From Hyalella azteca (Eukaryota > Arthropoda > Malacostraca > Amphipoda > Hyalellidae): a DNA stretch of 64,000 nucleotides. The position numbers and the translations under genes are program-made. The stretch is taken from assembly GCF_000764305.2 (NCBI RefSeq), contig NW_025944920.1:186001-250000 (forward strand), given 5' to 3'. Every line of letters starts with the position of its first letter. Positions within the stretch are counted from its first letter, which is position 1. The notes beneath the pieces are model-generated. The model was given only the letters and a program-made list of their open reading frames with translations. It was not told where the DNA came from and made no database searches. Below, piece after piece: positions 10,944-20,570 of the stretch.

Positions 10944-10952
10944 TTATATATA
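10944..10952 (-). promoter_or_regulatory. possible TATA box for exon 1B
   Basis: The minus strand reads TATATATAA ending about 33 bases before the exon 1B start codon. The corresponding position upstream of exon 1A has diverged and lacks it. The leader would be very short, so this is tentative. Confidence 0.3.
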
Positions 10953-13330
10953 ATTTCTTGTCTGATTCTGAGAAGTGCGGTAAGAGAACACATGTGACTT
11001 CGTTGGACAAAATTTTTTCTTAAAAATTTTCGCTTACTTTCAAAGAAAATTCATCGGGGGGCGCAGTCGTCGGCCACATATTTTACTCCTAAATTAGCAA
11101 GTCTTGAAGCCAACACTGAGCCAAAACATGCACAAATATCATTAGCTTCAGAGCTTGGAAGCCGCAGACACCGCGAGAACACCACAAGTCATGCCACTTC
11201 CATACACTTTTCACTGCTAGAACACTTCCATATACGGCAAGTCACACCATGTGCACTTCCAAAGCGAGTCTTTTATTTATGGATACATGAGCAATCCCAG
11301 CATCACCTTTGCTCCTATCTAATTTCCTAGCTGGCAGCGGCCAATGAGGTTAAAATAGATGCGGTTATATATGTTTCATTATAGTGGAGAGTCGAGGTAA
11401 GTGCAGAGGTAGGGCCATGCTGGGGTTGATCAGACTTGAACAGAACCCGTGGACTTGCGTAATTATTGCTTGAGGCACGTTACTTCAATGCCTACCTTAT
11501 AGCATGCTTATATGATATAGGCGGAATAAGAAGGATAGTGGTATGGAATAATGCTGACCATCAAACCTACATGTCATTCATCGATAAATTTGTCGATCAA
11601 GACAAAAACAAATTAATAAAAAACTGATCAATAACCGTATATCGTACAGATGAACTACGATGCATTCGTGGAGATCCATGTTATGTAATTATTTCTTATA
11701 TTGTTTAAAAAATGGATTACGATATGATTGACTTGCCATATTAACTTAAAAAGCTCATATTTTTAATTAGACTCCTTGACAACGTTTTGGATACCAGTTA
11801 CAATCTTGCTTCCTTTCATAGGATTCAGTTTCTGAACTTCGTGATTAATTTGGTTTGTATCTTAAATTACTGACTTTGATTACTCAGCCTATTTGTGAAA
11901 AGTAGTTCACAATTTAATTCGATAGTATTCAAAAGACAATTGGTATTTATTCTGCATACCGCTCAAATTAAATGTGAGCAACATTATTCCTTAACAGTGA
12001 GCTTTAAAATAACATGCATAACACCATCGACTTTTTTTCGAGTTCTCACAGGGATAACGTAATCATCGTAAAATGATTAAAAACCATCAGAATGTGGCAG
12101 GAACTGAGTACACCAAACTAATCACGAAGGAAGCATGCACACATAACCGATCAACTCAAACAGAATGCAAAGTTGATCAAAGATATTCTAACTAAACCAA
12201 ACATCAACTAAATTCACTTTATATTCTAATTAGACCAAACATATTCTAATTAGATGAGATATTCTAACTGAAGCAAACATCAATTAAATATTGCGCTTTA
12301 CGTAAGAATTCAGTCAACCACTTTAAAAGGGAATTGTCTCAACTGATAAAAGCAACTTGGTACATCAACGTCGATAAGACATCAAGCGACCTCTTGCAAG
12401 TCCTGTTAGCTACTGCATGAAGCAGCCTACACCATTCGAATGTTACACTTAAACAGTGAAGGTATTGACGTGACTTCAATTCATTTCAGAGTTGTTTCTA
12501 ATCACAGTGGTTCCTAGTCTTTGAACTAAATTACATTTGATCGATCAAGGTTCCAGAACCCCTGCCAAATGACCCGTGCCATTCTTCGCTATAACCAATT
12601 AACTGCACTAAAACTTTCTATCGCATCAAAACTTTATGCTCGGATCTAATACGGAGAAATTTTGGAAACGTACAGCGGCAGGGTAAATACAATTTTACTA
12701 AGTACAATTGTACATAGCTTAATGCTATATTTGAATTATTCTAAACTGTGGCGCACCTAATTTTTTTAAATCAAAATTAGTACGTTATAAGTACACAATC
12801 AATATAGTTCATAAAAAATATACATAAAAAGTAAGCACGAATATCAAACTTTAATCCCTGGGCGCTTCAGCTAAACATTATTTTTATATAATATAATATA
12901 TTTATTTTTATTAATATTTTTAAAACATTTTTTCTAGTTTGAGAATGCAGTAAGAAATTACTTTACTGTGCGATCATAATTTGATTACATTAAGTCAATG
13001 TGATCACAAATATTCTAAGATTACAAGTATTTGTACACATTCTGAATTGTACAAACAAAAAGTTGGGCTGTTGGTGATAGAGAGCGAGTCAATCAGGCTC
13101 TAACACGGCAGGAAAACCTGAGCGTGTAGCAGGTAATCAGTAGAGGCAGGTTAACTCGACGTTGTTTTAATGTTTAATCAACAGGTTTGACATTTAGTGC
13201 CTGTTGATTACGGAAAGAGAGACGATATTGATTCGATATTCCTAGAGCAAAATAGTACGGACGAATTTCGTGTGAGTATGTCAATTGTATTAGGTACTAC
13301 TAGTGCAGTTGTATTACACTACTGGGCATC
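10953..13330. other. intergenic AT-rich sequence
   Basis: No supported exon. The first 60 or so bases still belong to the exon 1 duplication (homologous to about 10640-10685). At about 12175-12295 the string ATATTCTAA(C/T)TA with CCAAACAT recurs four times as a degenerate repeat. Confidence 0.4.
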
Positions 13331-13530
13331 TGTTACACGTGCACTACCGCGCACCTGTTACACGTGCACCACTACGTACCTGTTACACGTGCACTACCGC
13401 GCACCTGTTACACGTGCACTACCGCGCACCTGTTACACGTGCACTACTGCGCACCTGTTACACGTGCACTACTGCGCACCTGTTACACGTGCACTACTGC
13501 GCACCTGTTACACGTGCACTACTGCCACGT
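13331..13530. repeat. 25-bp minisatellite, 8 units, each with an E-box
   Basis: Eight units of exactly 25 bp beginning TGTTACACGTGCACTA and ending GCGCACC. The palindromic E-box CACGTG recurs in each unit, with a ninth just after the array (about 13525). Confidence 0.92.
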
Positions 13531-14350
13531 GTACTGCCATGTACTACTGTCATTATATTTCAACAAACTGTTTTCTATTTAAGCGATTTAGTAAACGTCA
13601 TGGAAGTTGAAAAGAAATTAATTATGACATATCTTTCACCATACGGTTTTCTAGAGTTTTTATTTTAATGATGAATTTTATGTCAAAATAAAATTCAGGA
13701 TTACTTGTAGCCTATTCATTGTTTTGTTATTGAAGCCAAAATTTATATCGCGTGACCCAAGAACGACTTGTCTTTACGCTTAACATAAAAACACTTTAAT
13801 TTTTAATGGACAATCGGTATAAATTCATTTATATTAATTCGTTAGGTTTTAGGTCGGGATGTCAGGATGTTGTTTGTTCGTTTGTCTGTATATCTAAAGG
13901 AATTTTCGTGCACGAACCAACAAGTAATCATTGCCATATTATTTTTATCTGATATCTACATATTCTTACCAAGGTGATGATAATGATAATTTATTTACAT
14001 GGATAATAATAAACAAATTTCATCTGGGTTAAAAGGCACGCCCAATTTATTCAATTATAATTTTCTCATAGGAATTATTAATTTTAATTTTGGAACGTTA
14101 TGTTATTCTGCAAAGAAACTTTCTTCTGTTAATGAATAAAAGTAGACACGAATTATTTGCAGACTAAATATTTTTTTTAATGCTAAACTTTATTCAAATA
14201 TTTATTCAACATTTCTTTGACTATACGCATAACAGTGCATTCAATTATCAAATTAGACAGACGACGAAGCACATGCTTTGAACTCGCATTCGTTGGACAA
14301 GCAAGTAAGAAATAAAATGATATCGCCATCACATCAAGTAATCAGCTAGA
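13531..14350. other. AT-rich non-coding sequence
   Basis: Nothing supported. Oligo-A/T tracts only. Confidence 0.4.
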
Positions 14351-14516
14351 ATATTATATTATATTATATTATATTATATTATATTATATTATATTATATT
14401 ATATTATATTATATTATATTATATTATATTATATTATATTATATTATATTATATTATATTATATTATATTATATTATATTATATTATATTAAAATATATT
14501 ATATTATATTATATTA
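14351..14516. repeat. (ATATT)n microsatellite
   Basis: About 33 copies of the pentamer ATATT, with one short interruption near 14491-14500. Such long pure pentamer tracts are common in crustacean and other arthropod genomes. Confidence 0.95.
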
Positions 14517-15610
14517 GCATATGTTATATTTTATTATTGAGTAACAGAAGCAGTAGACCTTGTTGAATACACATGGCATAACATAACATAACATAGTGAA
14601 ATCGGCGCTGAAGAGTAGGCCTGATGTGGCCTGTCGCTGATTCTCGTACTTTTCGCGACTTGTCCACAGGAGGTTTAAAAACAGGTCATTCCACAGGATC
14701 TTTTCAAACTGACAATAGTTTGAAATAGCTACTAGACTTGCACCGGGTCCGATATGGTGGTAGGCATTTTAAGTCTGAGAATGCATCTTTGCATGGCTTT
14801 ATCTAGTCTGTTCTTGAGTGCGTTTATACTCAGAGCGTCAACGATGTGTTCGGGGAGCTAGGCTGTTGCACATGTCAGGGACTCGAAGCGAGAAGAAATG
14901 TTGTCGCGTGGATGTGTTACAACGAAGGATTTTAGTTTATAGCCGGTGCCTCTGGTGTTGGGTCTTGTTTCAAATTCTAGTAATCCTTCGGGGACCTTGT
15001 ATAAACCGTGGGTATACTTGTATACATCAATGAGGTCCCCACGCAGACGTCGATAACTGAGGTTTGGAAGCTTAATAATTTTTAATCATTCTTTGTAGGA
15101 CTTGCCCTTTAAGCCTGGAATTATCCTTGCTGCCCGTCTTTGAAAATTATCCATTAAGTTTTTGTCCTTTTCAAGTCTCGGAGACCACACAGCGTTTCCA
15201 AACTCTAGGTTTGGGCACGCGACAGCAACAAACAACTGCTTCGTCGCTTCTGCGTCTAGGAACTCGTAGGAGCGTCTGATCAATCCAAGAAGTTTGTTTG
15301 ATTTATTAGCTTGCGTTTCATTATGCGTAGAAAATTTCAGCTCCTTGTCGACATAAACTCTCAAATCTTTTTCAACACCAGACTTTTTAATCATTACTCT
15401 CCAGTTGCAAGTTGCAACCATGTCTTCTCATACTGTAATCTTGCTTTAATTGCTCTTCCCGATGTGAATTACTTTACACTTGCCAGCATTAAAACGCGAC
15501 CGCCACGTATCAGCCCAGTAAACTAAACGATGCAGTTGCACTTTATTTGATGCATCTTTCACTGTATTATGAACTTTTGTGTCGCCGGCATCATACATAG
15601 AGCATTACTT

Positions 15611-16071
15611 TGTGGGGTAACTGCCGTACGTTGCCCGCACAGTGAGGAAATTACAAGATCGGAAATGAATCGAAATGGATCGAGTGAAATTATTTGATAC
15701 GGCAAGGAATACAGAAATGACAACAGTAATAATAGTAATAATGCCCTTGGCAACGTGAGAACCTGTTCGAGAAGTATAATTTATAAGTAACCATGATGAG
15801 GCAAATAATAGTAATATAACCATTTACGTATCTAAACAAAGAAACCTATCTTAGAGACCTAAATCTTGTTGTTGTTGTTTATTTGTTTATTGAGGATGTG
15901 GGGTTGTCCCCCATGTCCCTCACGGCTCAAATGACCTAAATCTTAACTAACCTGCTGTTGTGGATCGGCTGTGCTATACTGACTAAGGGAAAAATAGAAC
16001 GTAAAGTAAACTTCCTAACGGTGTTGCCAAGTCAGAGGAAAAAGGATATATTTATTAAAAGTCGTAATTTC
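15611..16071. other. sequence inserted into the LINE
   Basis: This stretch separates two adjoining parts of the reverse transcriptase and does not continue its frame. It contains the 65-base retroposon at 15868-15932 with its target duplication. The rest is unrecognised. Confidence 0.5.
15856..15944 (-). mobile_element. 65-bp truncated retroposon with 12-bp target-site duplication
   Basis: GACCTAAATCTT occurs at 15856-15867 and again at 15933-15944. Between them are 65 bases that on the minus strand read GAGGGACATGGGGGACAACC, then an AATAAA-containing stretch and a (CAA)n tail. This is the arrangement expected for a severely 5'-truncated LINE or SINE end. Confidence 0.75.
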
Positions 16072-16222
16072 TAGGTTCGCTACAGCTTGACCCTAGTTCT
16101 GGCAGATCGTTTATAAAAGCAACGAACAAAACAGGCCCAAGAACGCTTCCTTGTGGCACGCCACTGCGCATTGATGCCCAGTCTGGTACGGTTCCGTTAA
16201 TACTGACACGTTGTCGTCTACC

Positions 16223-16350
16223 GGGAGCGCAGCCGTGCACCACCAATTTTGTGCACCAATAAGCCCTGAATCGAACGCCTTGGATCTCTCCGGACATCCA
16301 CCAATCAACCGTGAATAACTCGGCTTTGTCTTCCTCCGGCCTCGCATAGA
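16223..16350. repeat. degenerate third copy of the 16.7-kb repeat
   Basis: Begins GGGAGCGCAGCCGTG like the copies at 16696 and 17093, then diverges but keeps CCAAT...GTG..TAACTC.GGCT spacing. It abuts the LINE core motif and probably marks an insertion that removed its 5' part. Confidence 0.5.
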
Positions 16351-16548
16351 ACCTGCCGTGCACCACCAGACCGCAGATCGAATCTGACTTCCGGGCATCG
16401 TTAAATTACGTAATTTTACGTTCACCGCATCTGAGGTTAGGTTTCAGATAGCATAGTTCTGTTCCAAAATTTATCGTCCTTCGACAAGTGGCCGTTCGAC
16501 CGAGGGCTGGTTCGACACACGGCCTAGATACGGACGGCTTGAAGTGTT

Positions 16549-16600
16549 AGTAGTATAGTATCTTCGGCATTGAAGAATAGGCCTATTGAAGGCTACGTTC
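16549..16600 (-). mobile_element. LINE 3'-end fragment
   Basis: Minus strand reads CAATAGGCCTATTCTTCAAT then GCCG and a (TACTA)-like tail, matching the 3' ends at 14.6, 53.5 and 60.3 kb. The upstream part of the element was not recognised. Confidence 0.55.
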
Positions 16601-16695
16601 CAGAAGGCAGGAATCATGTTGGTCCATTACATCCAGGGCAGTGGTGGTCTTCGGCAGGCGACCCCGTCTACCTACTAGAAAATCTCTGATCCATT

Positions 16696-17055
16696 GGGAG
16701 CGCAGCCGTGGGTAACAAAATTGACTCGTAAACAGGCCCTGGGCCTAACGCCAACCATTAGCATGCAATATCTACACATAGCCGCAGACCAATGAGCTGT
16801 GGGTAACTCCGGCTAACAGTAAATCCGCTTTGCCCAACACAGCCACTGCTTCACAGCGCCGGAGCCCAACTGGCCGGAGCGCAACAGGCCCTACCACAAC
16901 AGGGGGCGCAGGTTAGGTTAGGTTACGTTACGTTAGGAGAAGCTGTTGCGGTAGGGCCTGCTGCGCTCCGGCCAGTTGTGCTCCGGCCTGTATGAGCTCC
17001 GGCCTGTGACTGAACTGCGCTGTTGTGGTAGGCGCTTTGTGTCAAAAGCCGTGAA
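16696..17055. repeat. tandem repeat, copy 1
   Basis: About 360 bases starting GGGAGCGCAGCCGTGGGTAA, repeated 397 bases downstream with high identity. Contains the palindrome at 16868-16977. Confidence 0.85.
16868..16977. repeat. 35-bp inverted repeat enclosing TTAGG-type telomere-like repeats (copy 1)
   Basis: Arms 16868-16902 and 16943-16977 pair at 33 of 35 positions (TGGCCGGAGCGC against GCGCTCCGGCCA). The 40-base loop is GGTTAGGTTAGGTTACGTTA-like, i.e. degenerate TTAGG, the usual arthropod telomere unit. Confidence 0.85.
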
Positions 17056-17092
17056 GATGCCCGGTTGAGTTACGCTCGGGAAGGGAGCGCAG

Positions 17093-17430
17093 CCGTGGGT
17101 AACAAAATTGACTCGTAAACAGGCCATGGGCCTAACGCCAACCATCAGCATGCAATATCTACACATAGCCTCAGATCAATGAGTTGTGGGTAACTCCGGT
17201 TAACAGTAAATCCGCTGTGTACAAAACAGCCACTGCTTCACAGCGCCGGAGACCGACTGGCCGGAGCGCAACATGCCCTACCGCAACAGGCGGCGCAGGT
17301 TAGGTTAGGTTAGGTTAAGTTACGTTAGGAGTAGCTGTTGCGGTAGGGCCTGCTGCGCTCCGGCCAGTTTGCGCTCCGACCTGTATGCGCTCCGGCCTGT
17401 GACTGAATGGCGCTGTTGTGGTGGGCGACC
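17093..17430. repeat. tandem repeat, copy 2
   Basis: Second copy of the 16696 unit, about 340 bases, with scattered substitutions. Confidence 0.85.
17256..17368. repeat. 34-bp inverted repeat enclosing TTAGG-type repeats (copy 2)
   Basis: Arms 17256-17289 and 17335-17368; the loop contains four GGTTA units followed by degenerate ones. The loop is slightly longer than in copy 1. Confidence 0.85.
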
Positions 17431-17822
17431 ACTGTATCCACTGACCTACTATAAACAAGAATTCAGTGGTTACCTACTCAGAAGAATTTAAACACAATAC
17501 AGGCTCTCAGGCCCAACGGCCGTCCTCGAGGTCGACCTGTGGCTTTAAGTCTACCCAGTGTAGACACCCCGAAAAGAAGAAGAAGAAGAGATCACTGCTT
17601 TCAGTAACTGGCTCGCTTTCGTCCGGCAGGAGAGTCCAATCGTTGAATCGTTCAACGTATAAAAGAGGTTAGTGTTAGTGCTACATAGTGGTGCAGGATC
17701 TCCCGGCGGCCGGCAATAAAGCCATTTTGAATGATTGACAGTCTGATGGTGATAGGAGATGGTGAACAGTCTATGAGTCTAGTGATCGATAATCCTATCC
17801 CTCGCAACTCGCAAGTTCCCAA
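17431..17822. other. no feature recognised
   Basis: Mixed-composition sequence with a short GAAGAAGAAG tract near 17574. No supported exon. Confidence 0.4.
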
Positions 17823-18035
17823 CATAGGTACCGTACCCATAGTGGCAAACCAGAGATTTTTTATAATTAGTTCATTTTTAACATCCTCATTTACTCAATA
17901 TTTGAACCAATTTCTTATGTATGATAATGCTGGTATCCATGATACTTTACTGGTCTACTTGGAGGACTCAAAATTGAACTTGAGTGAGAGTCTAAAAAAC
18001 TCTCTGCTTTGCCACTATGACCGTACCTATTCCAT
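17823..18035. mobile_element. MITE-like element, complete copy
   Basis: About 213 bases. The outer ends are inverted repeats: ATAGGTACCG...CATAGTGGCAAA on the left and its complement TTTGCCACTATGACCGTACC on the right. The right half contains the hairpin GAGAGTCTAAAAAACTCTC. An inverted partial copy lies at 19758-19925. No coding capacity. Confidence 0.6.
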
Positions 18036-18714
18036 TTTCCATTACCTTTCAAAGTACTGAGTACAAACACCACTGGGCACTTGTCAGTCTTTACCATAGT
18101 AGGTAATAGGTATGCTTGCTTCAAACGTTTTAAAATTAAGTATTGTTTCAAGTGTCCCAAATTACCCCAGTCCCACTCCCAGCCTCCCAGGCGGCCAGGC
18201 CCAGGGGTACCTACCTAATTTGGAAGGCTGGGTTGCTGGGACCCTTTTTTAGTATCTGGCACTTTACAAAAAGCACCCATATCCATAAGGAATAATGGAA
18301 TTTTTTCAGAGATGCTATACAAATTAACAAATATCCCTTGCAAAAAACCTTTAAATCAGCTCAAATTAATTTATGAAATTCCTTGGTAAGAAGTTATGAA
18401 CAAAAACTGTCAAAATTGGCCCTTTTTACCCTGTTTGACATCAATGCTGCAGTGGCCAAGCAGAGAGTTTTTTTAGACTCTCACAGTCTCCCTCAGGTCA
18501 GTCAGGTCAAGCATTGAAAACATCTGCCTTTAGGGCCGCAACTAGAGGTTTCCTGCCATTTCTGAAACTGCGAGATTTCCGTCAGATGAATTACCTCCTA
18601 TCCAAATGTTAACAAAAGTGCGATATCGAGCCGCGAGATTCCAAATGTATTGAAAATTCGTCATGTTGAAGCCGCGAGATTTCAGAAACAAATAGAAAAA
18701 TTCCAATCCTGAGT
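18036..18714. other. sequence between MITE copy and transposase relic
   Basis: At about 18164-18243 a C-rich stretch (CCCACTCCCAGCCTCCCA) and its partial complement (GGAAGGCTGGGTTGCTGGGA) form an imperfect inverted repeat. At 18452-18487 the MITE hairpin motif recurs. No gene. Confidence 0.45.
18452..18487. repeat. third occurrence of the MITE hairpin motif
   Basis: GTGGCCAAGCAGAGAGTTT followed by TTTTAGACTCTCACAG matches the hairpin end of the elements at 17823 and 19758, in the orientation of the latter. Confidence 0.55.
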
Positions 18715-19737
18715 CAGGTGCCCGTACCTCAGCCAGTGCTCAGCTGCGCAGCAAAATTGGTTGCAGAAGCAGGAATCAGTCAGACATCAATGCGTAGAGT
18801 CCTCAAAGATGACCTCAAAACCTGCCATTACAAGATGCAAATTGCAAACAAGGCATGAATTAACAGGCCGTCAAATGTCAATGTCATGAATGAATGAGTC
18901 TTGAAAGATGCCAGCACATTCAGCTGATTCAGGATCTCATTTAGGAATAGGATGGCACACTGCAGCCCAACTTGGTGTTAAGTGATAAGAAAAAATTTGA
19001 CATTGAACACAGCATTAACAGTCAAAATGACAGAGTTTGGAGTCAGGATGGATCTGTGCCAATTGGCAACTAGAACAGCAACACAACGTCAAAATCCTAT
19101 GTCTGTGATAGTTTGGGCCGTGGTAACCACCACTGGGAGGTCTCCACTAGTTTTTATCCCCTCAGGAGTGAAATTGAACCATCAGCGATACATTTTGGAC
19201 ATTTTGGAAGCTGTGTTGTTACCTTGGGCTTGTAAACACCTCAAAAATTCACCATGGAGTTTTCAACAAGACTCTGCCCGATCACATGGCTCAAACATGA
19301 ACCAAAACTGGATTCATGGTCACATCCCAGAGTTCATTAGCAAAAAAGAATGGTCCTCAAGAAGCCTTGATTTGAATCCTCTCTACATTTCTGTGTGGGC
19401 TATTTTAGAGAGAAGGGCCTGCAGAACATCTCATGATTCTTTGGATAGTTTGAAGTCTAAATTGACAAAAGTCAAGAATGGGACTTGATCCCTCAAGAAA
19501 TGCTGTGTGTCTCCTGTGAAGCTGTCCGTCATAGATTGGACCATTGGAGGCCGTCATTAAAAATGATGGCTTCCAATGTAATCCAATCCAAAAGGGTGGT
19601 CATACTGAATAAATATGTCTGAGAACTGATTAGGTAATTCTTGGCTACTAGCTCATCCAATAAAAAATAATGCATCTGTGTGTTTCATTGAGAAATAACA
19701 AAAAACATGCATTGCCATAAATATGGCAGACCCTGTA
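18715..19737 (+). pseudogene. mariner-type (Tc1/mariner) transposase relic with right terminal repeat
   Basis: Plus-strand fragments follow transposase order. First is a helix-turn-helix remnant AEAGISQTSMRRVLKDDLKT (about 18760-18830). Then come LSDKKKFDIE and DRVWSQDGS in another frame (about 18975-19060) and VIVWA..TTTGRSPLVFI (about 19100-19155). Then FQQDSARSH (second catalytic Asp), LDLNPLYISVW (about 19370-19400), where the usual third acidic residue is Tyr, and CVSCEAVRHRL (about 19505-19535). At least three frameshifts and several stops break it. The right end, 19715-19737, is CCATAAATATGGCAGACCCT then GTA, a mariner-like terminal repeat followed by TT. I could not find a matching left end, so the element is probably truncated. 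Confidence 0.8.
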
Positions 19738-19757
19738 TTTATTATAATAATGTTAGT

Positions 19758-19925
19758 GTCTGGGCCCATAGTGGCAAAGCATTAAGCAGAGAGTTTTTTA
19801 GACTCTCACTCAAGTTCATTTTTGAGTCCTATAAGTAGACCAGTAAAGTATCCTGGATACCAGCATTATCATACTTAAGAAATTGGTTTAAATCTAGAGT
19901 AAATGAGGAAATTAAAAATTAAAAA
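19758..19925. mobile_element. MITE-like element, inverted partial copy
   Basis: Reverse-complement match over about 150 bases to 17870-18030, including CATAGTGGCAAAG, the GAGAGTTTTTTAGACTCTC hairpin, AGTAGACCAGTAAAGTATC and TACCAGCATTATCATAC. One outer end is missing. With the 17823 copy it brackets the mariner relic in inverted orientation. Confidence 0.65.
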
Positions 19926-20570
19926 AAATAATAAGTGAAAATCAATTGCACATTTTAAATTTAATATGATCTGTGCACATGTTTCTCAAATTCCACCTTG
20001 CAGGCTCTGGGCTCTGTGCTCCAATCATGGTACTCAGAAATGTAACCACTGGGCAGTCTGGGAAAGTGATATAAAAGAGAACTCTTATGATTTTTTAATT
20101 GTTCATTTTTTTCAGACAAATAAAAAACCAAGACACAAGATTTAAGGTACTATGCCAATAATATGTGACATTGGAGCCACAATATTTTTGTAAGAATTAA
20201 GAATATTCTTGTACCTGAGAGCAATTCAGAAGGATTATTGTGATTGGCTAAAAATTCTGATATTATTTACATCATTATCCATATTATTTTCTACTTTATT
20301 AATATTTATTCAATGTTATTCAAATGTAAGTATTGAAGTAAAAGTTGATGAGCAGGTTTGTTTTGACACTGAAATTTATATACCTACCTATTATGAAAAA
20401 TGATCAAATCTTATTTAGAAAGCAAGAAAAAGTCATATCCCTCTCCATGTGGACCATCTCAGCTCTTGATTGTTGCCTATTTCCTTATGATAACATGAAT
20501 TGTTACTTATTGTCAGATTTATATCAATATAAGTAAGTACCATATGATCAAATTTTACTTTTCTGTGCAG
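19926..20570. other. upstream region and 5' intron of the hydrolase gene
   Basis: AT-rich. It ends with a strong acceptor (TTTTACTTTTCTGTGCAG) directly before the ATG at 20571. The upstream, probably untranslated, exon was not identified. Confidence 0.45.
20070..20077 (+). promoter_or_regulatory. possible TATA box upstream of the hydrolase gene
   Basis: TATAAAAG about 500 bases before the start codon. The start codon directly follows a splice acceptor, so a 5' exon must lie upstream, and this is one candidate for its promoter. Weak evidence. Confidence 0.2.

Larger units (their letters stand above)
14576..16225 (-). pseudogene. CR1/L2-like LINE, reverse transcriptase pseudogene with 3' end
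   Basis: Minus-strand order matches a non-LTR reverse transcriptase. At 16072-16225 lies the GVPQGSVLGPVLF core with INDLPE. At 15530-15610 there is a DDAGDTKVH-like remnant of the catalytic YADD region. At 15086-15520 come FNAGKCKVIHIG, VEKDLRVYVDKEL, KSNKLLGLIRRS and FQRRAARIIPGLKGKSY. At 14690-15080 come LPNLSYRRLRGDLIDVYKYTHG and the NALKNRLDKAM tail. The 3' end (14576-14640) carries a GGCC...GGCCT hairpin and a (TTATG)n tail. The copy is dead: TGA where Trp is expected near 15083, frameshifts near 14870 and 15440, and about 450 bases of foreign DNA between the core motif and the rest. It was transcribed leftwards. Confidence 0.8.

Noticed and set aside
16055..16425. Two overlapping minus-strand frames of about 103 codons as independent genes
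   Set aside because: The part with GVPQGSVLGPVLF is LINE reverse transcriptase; the rest is the degenerate 16.2-kb repeat read in two frames.
18982..19488. An intact 168-residue transposase
   Set aside because: The first third of that frame is out of phase with the conserved protein; conserved motifs jump frames, so it is a pseudogene.
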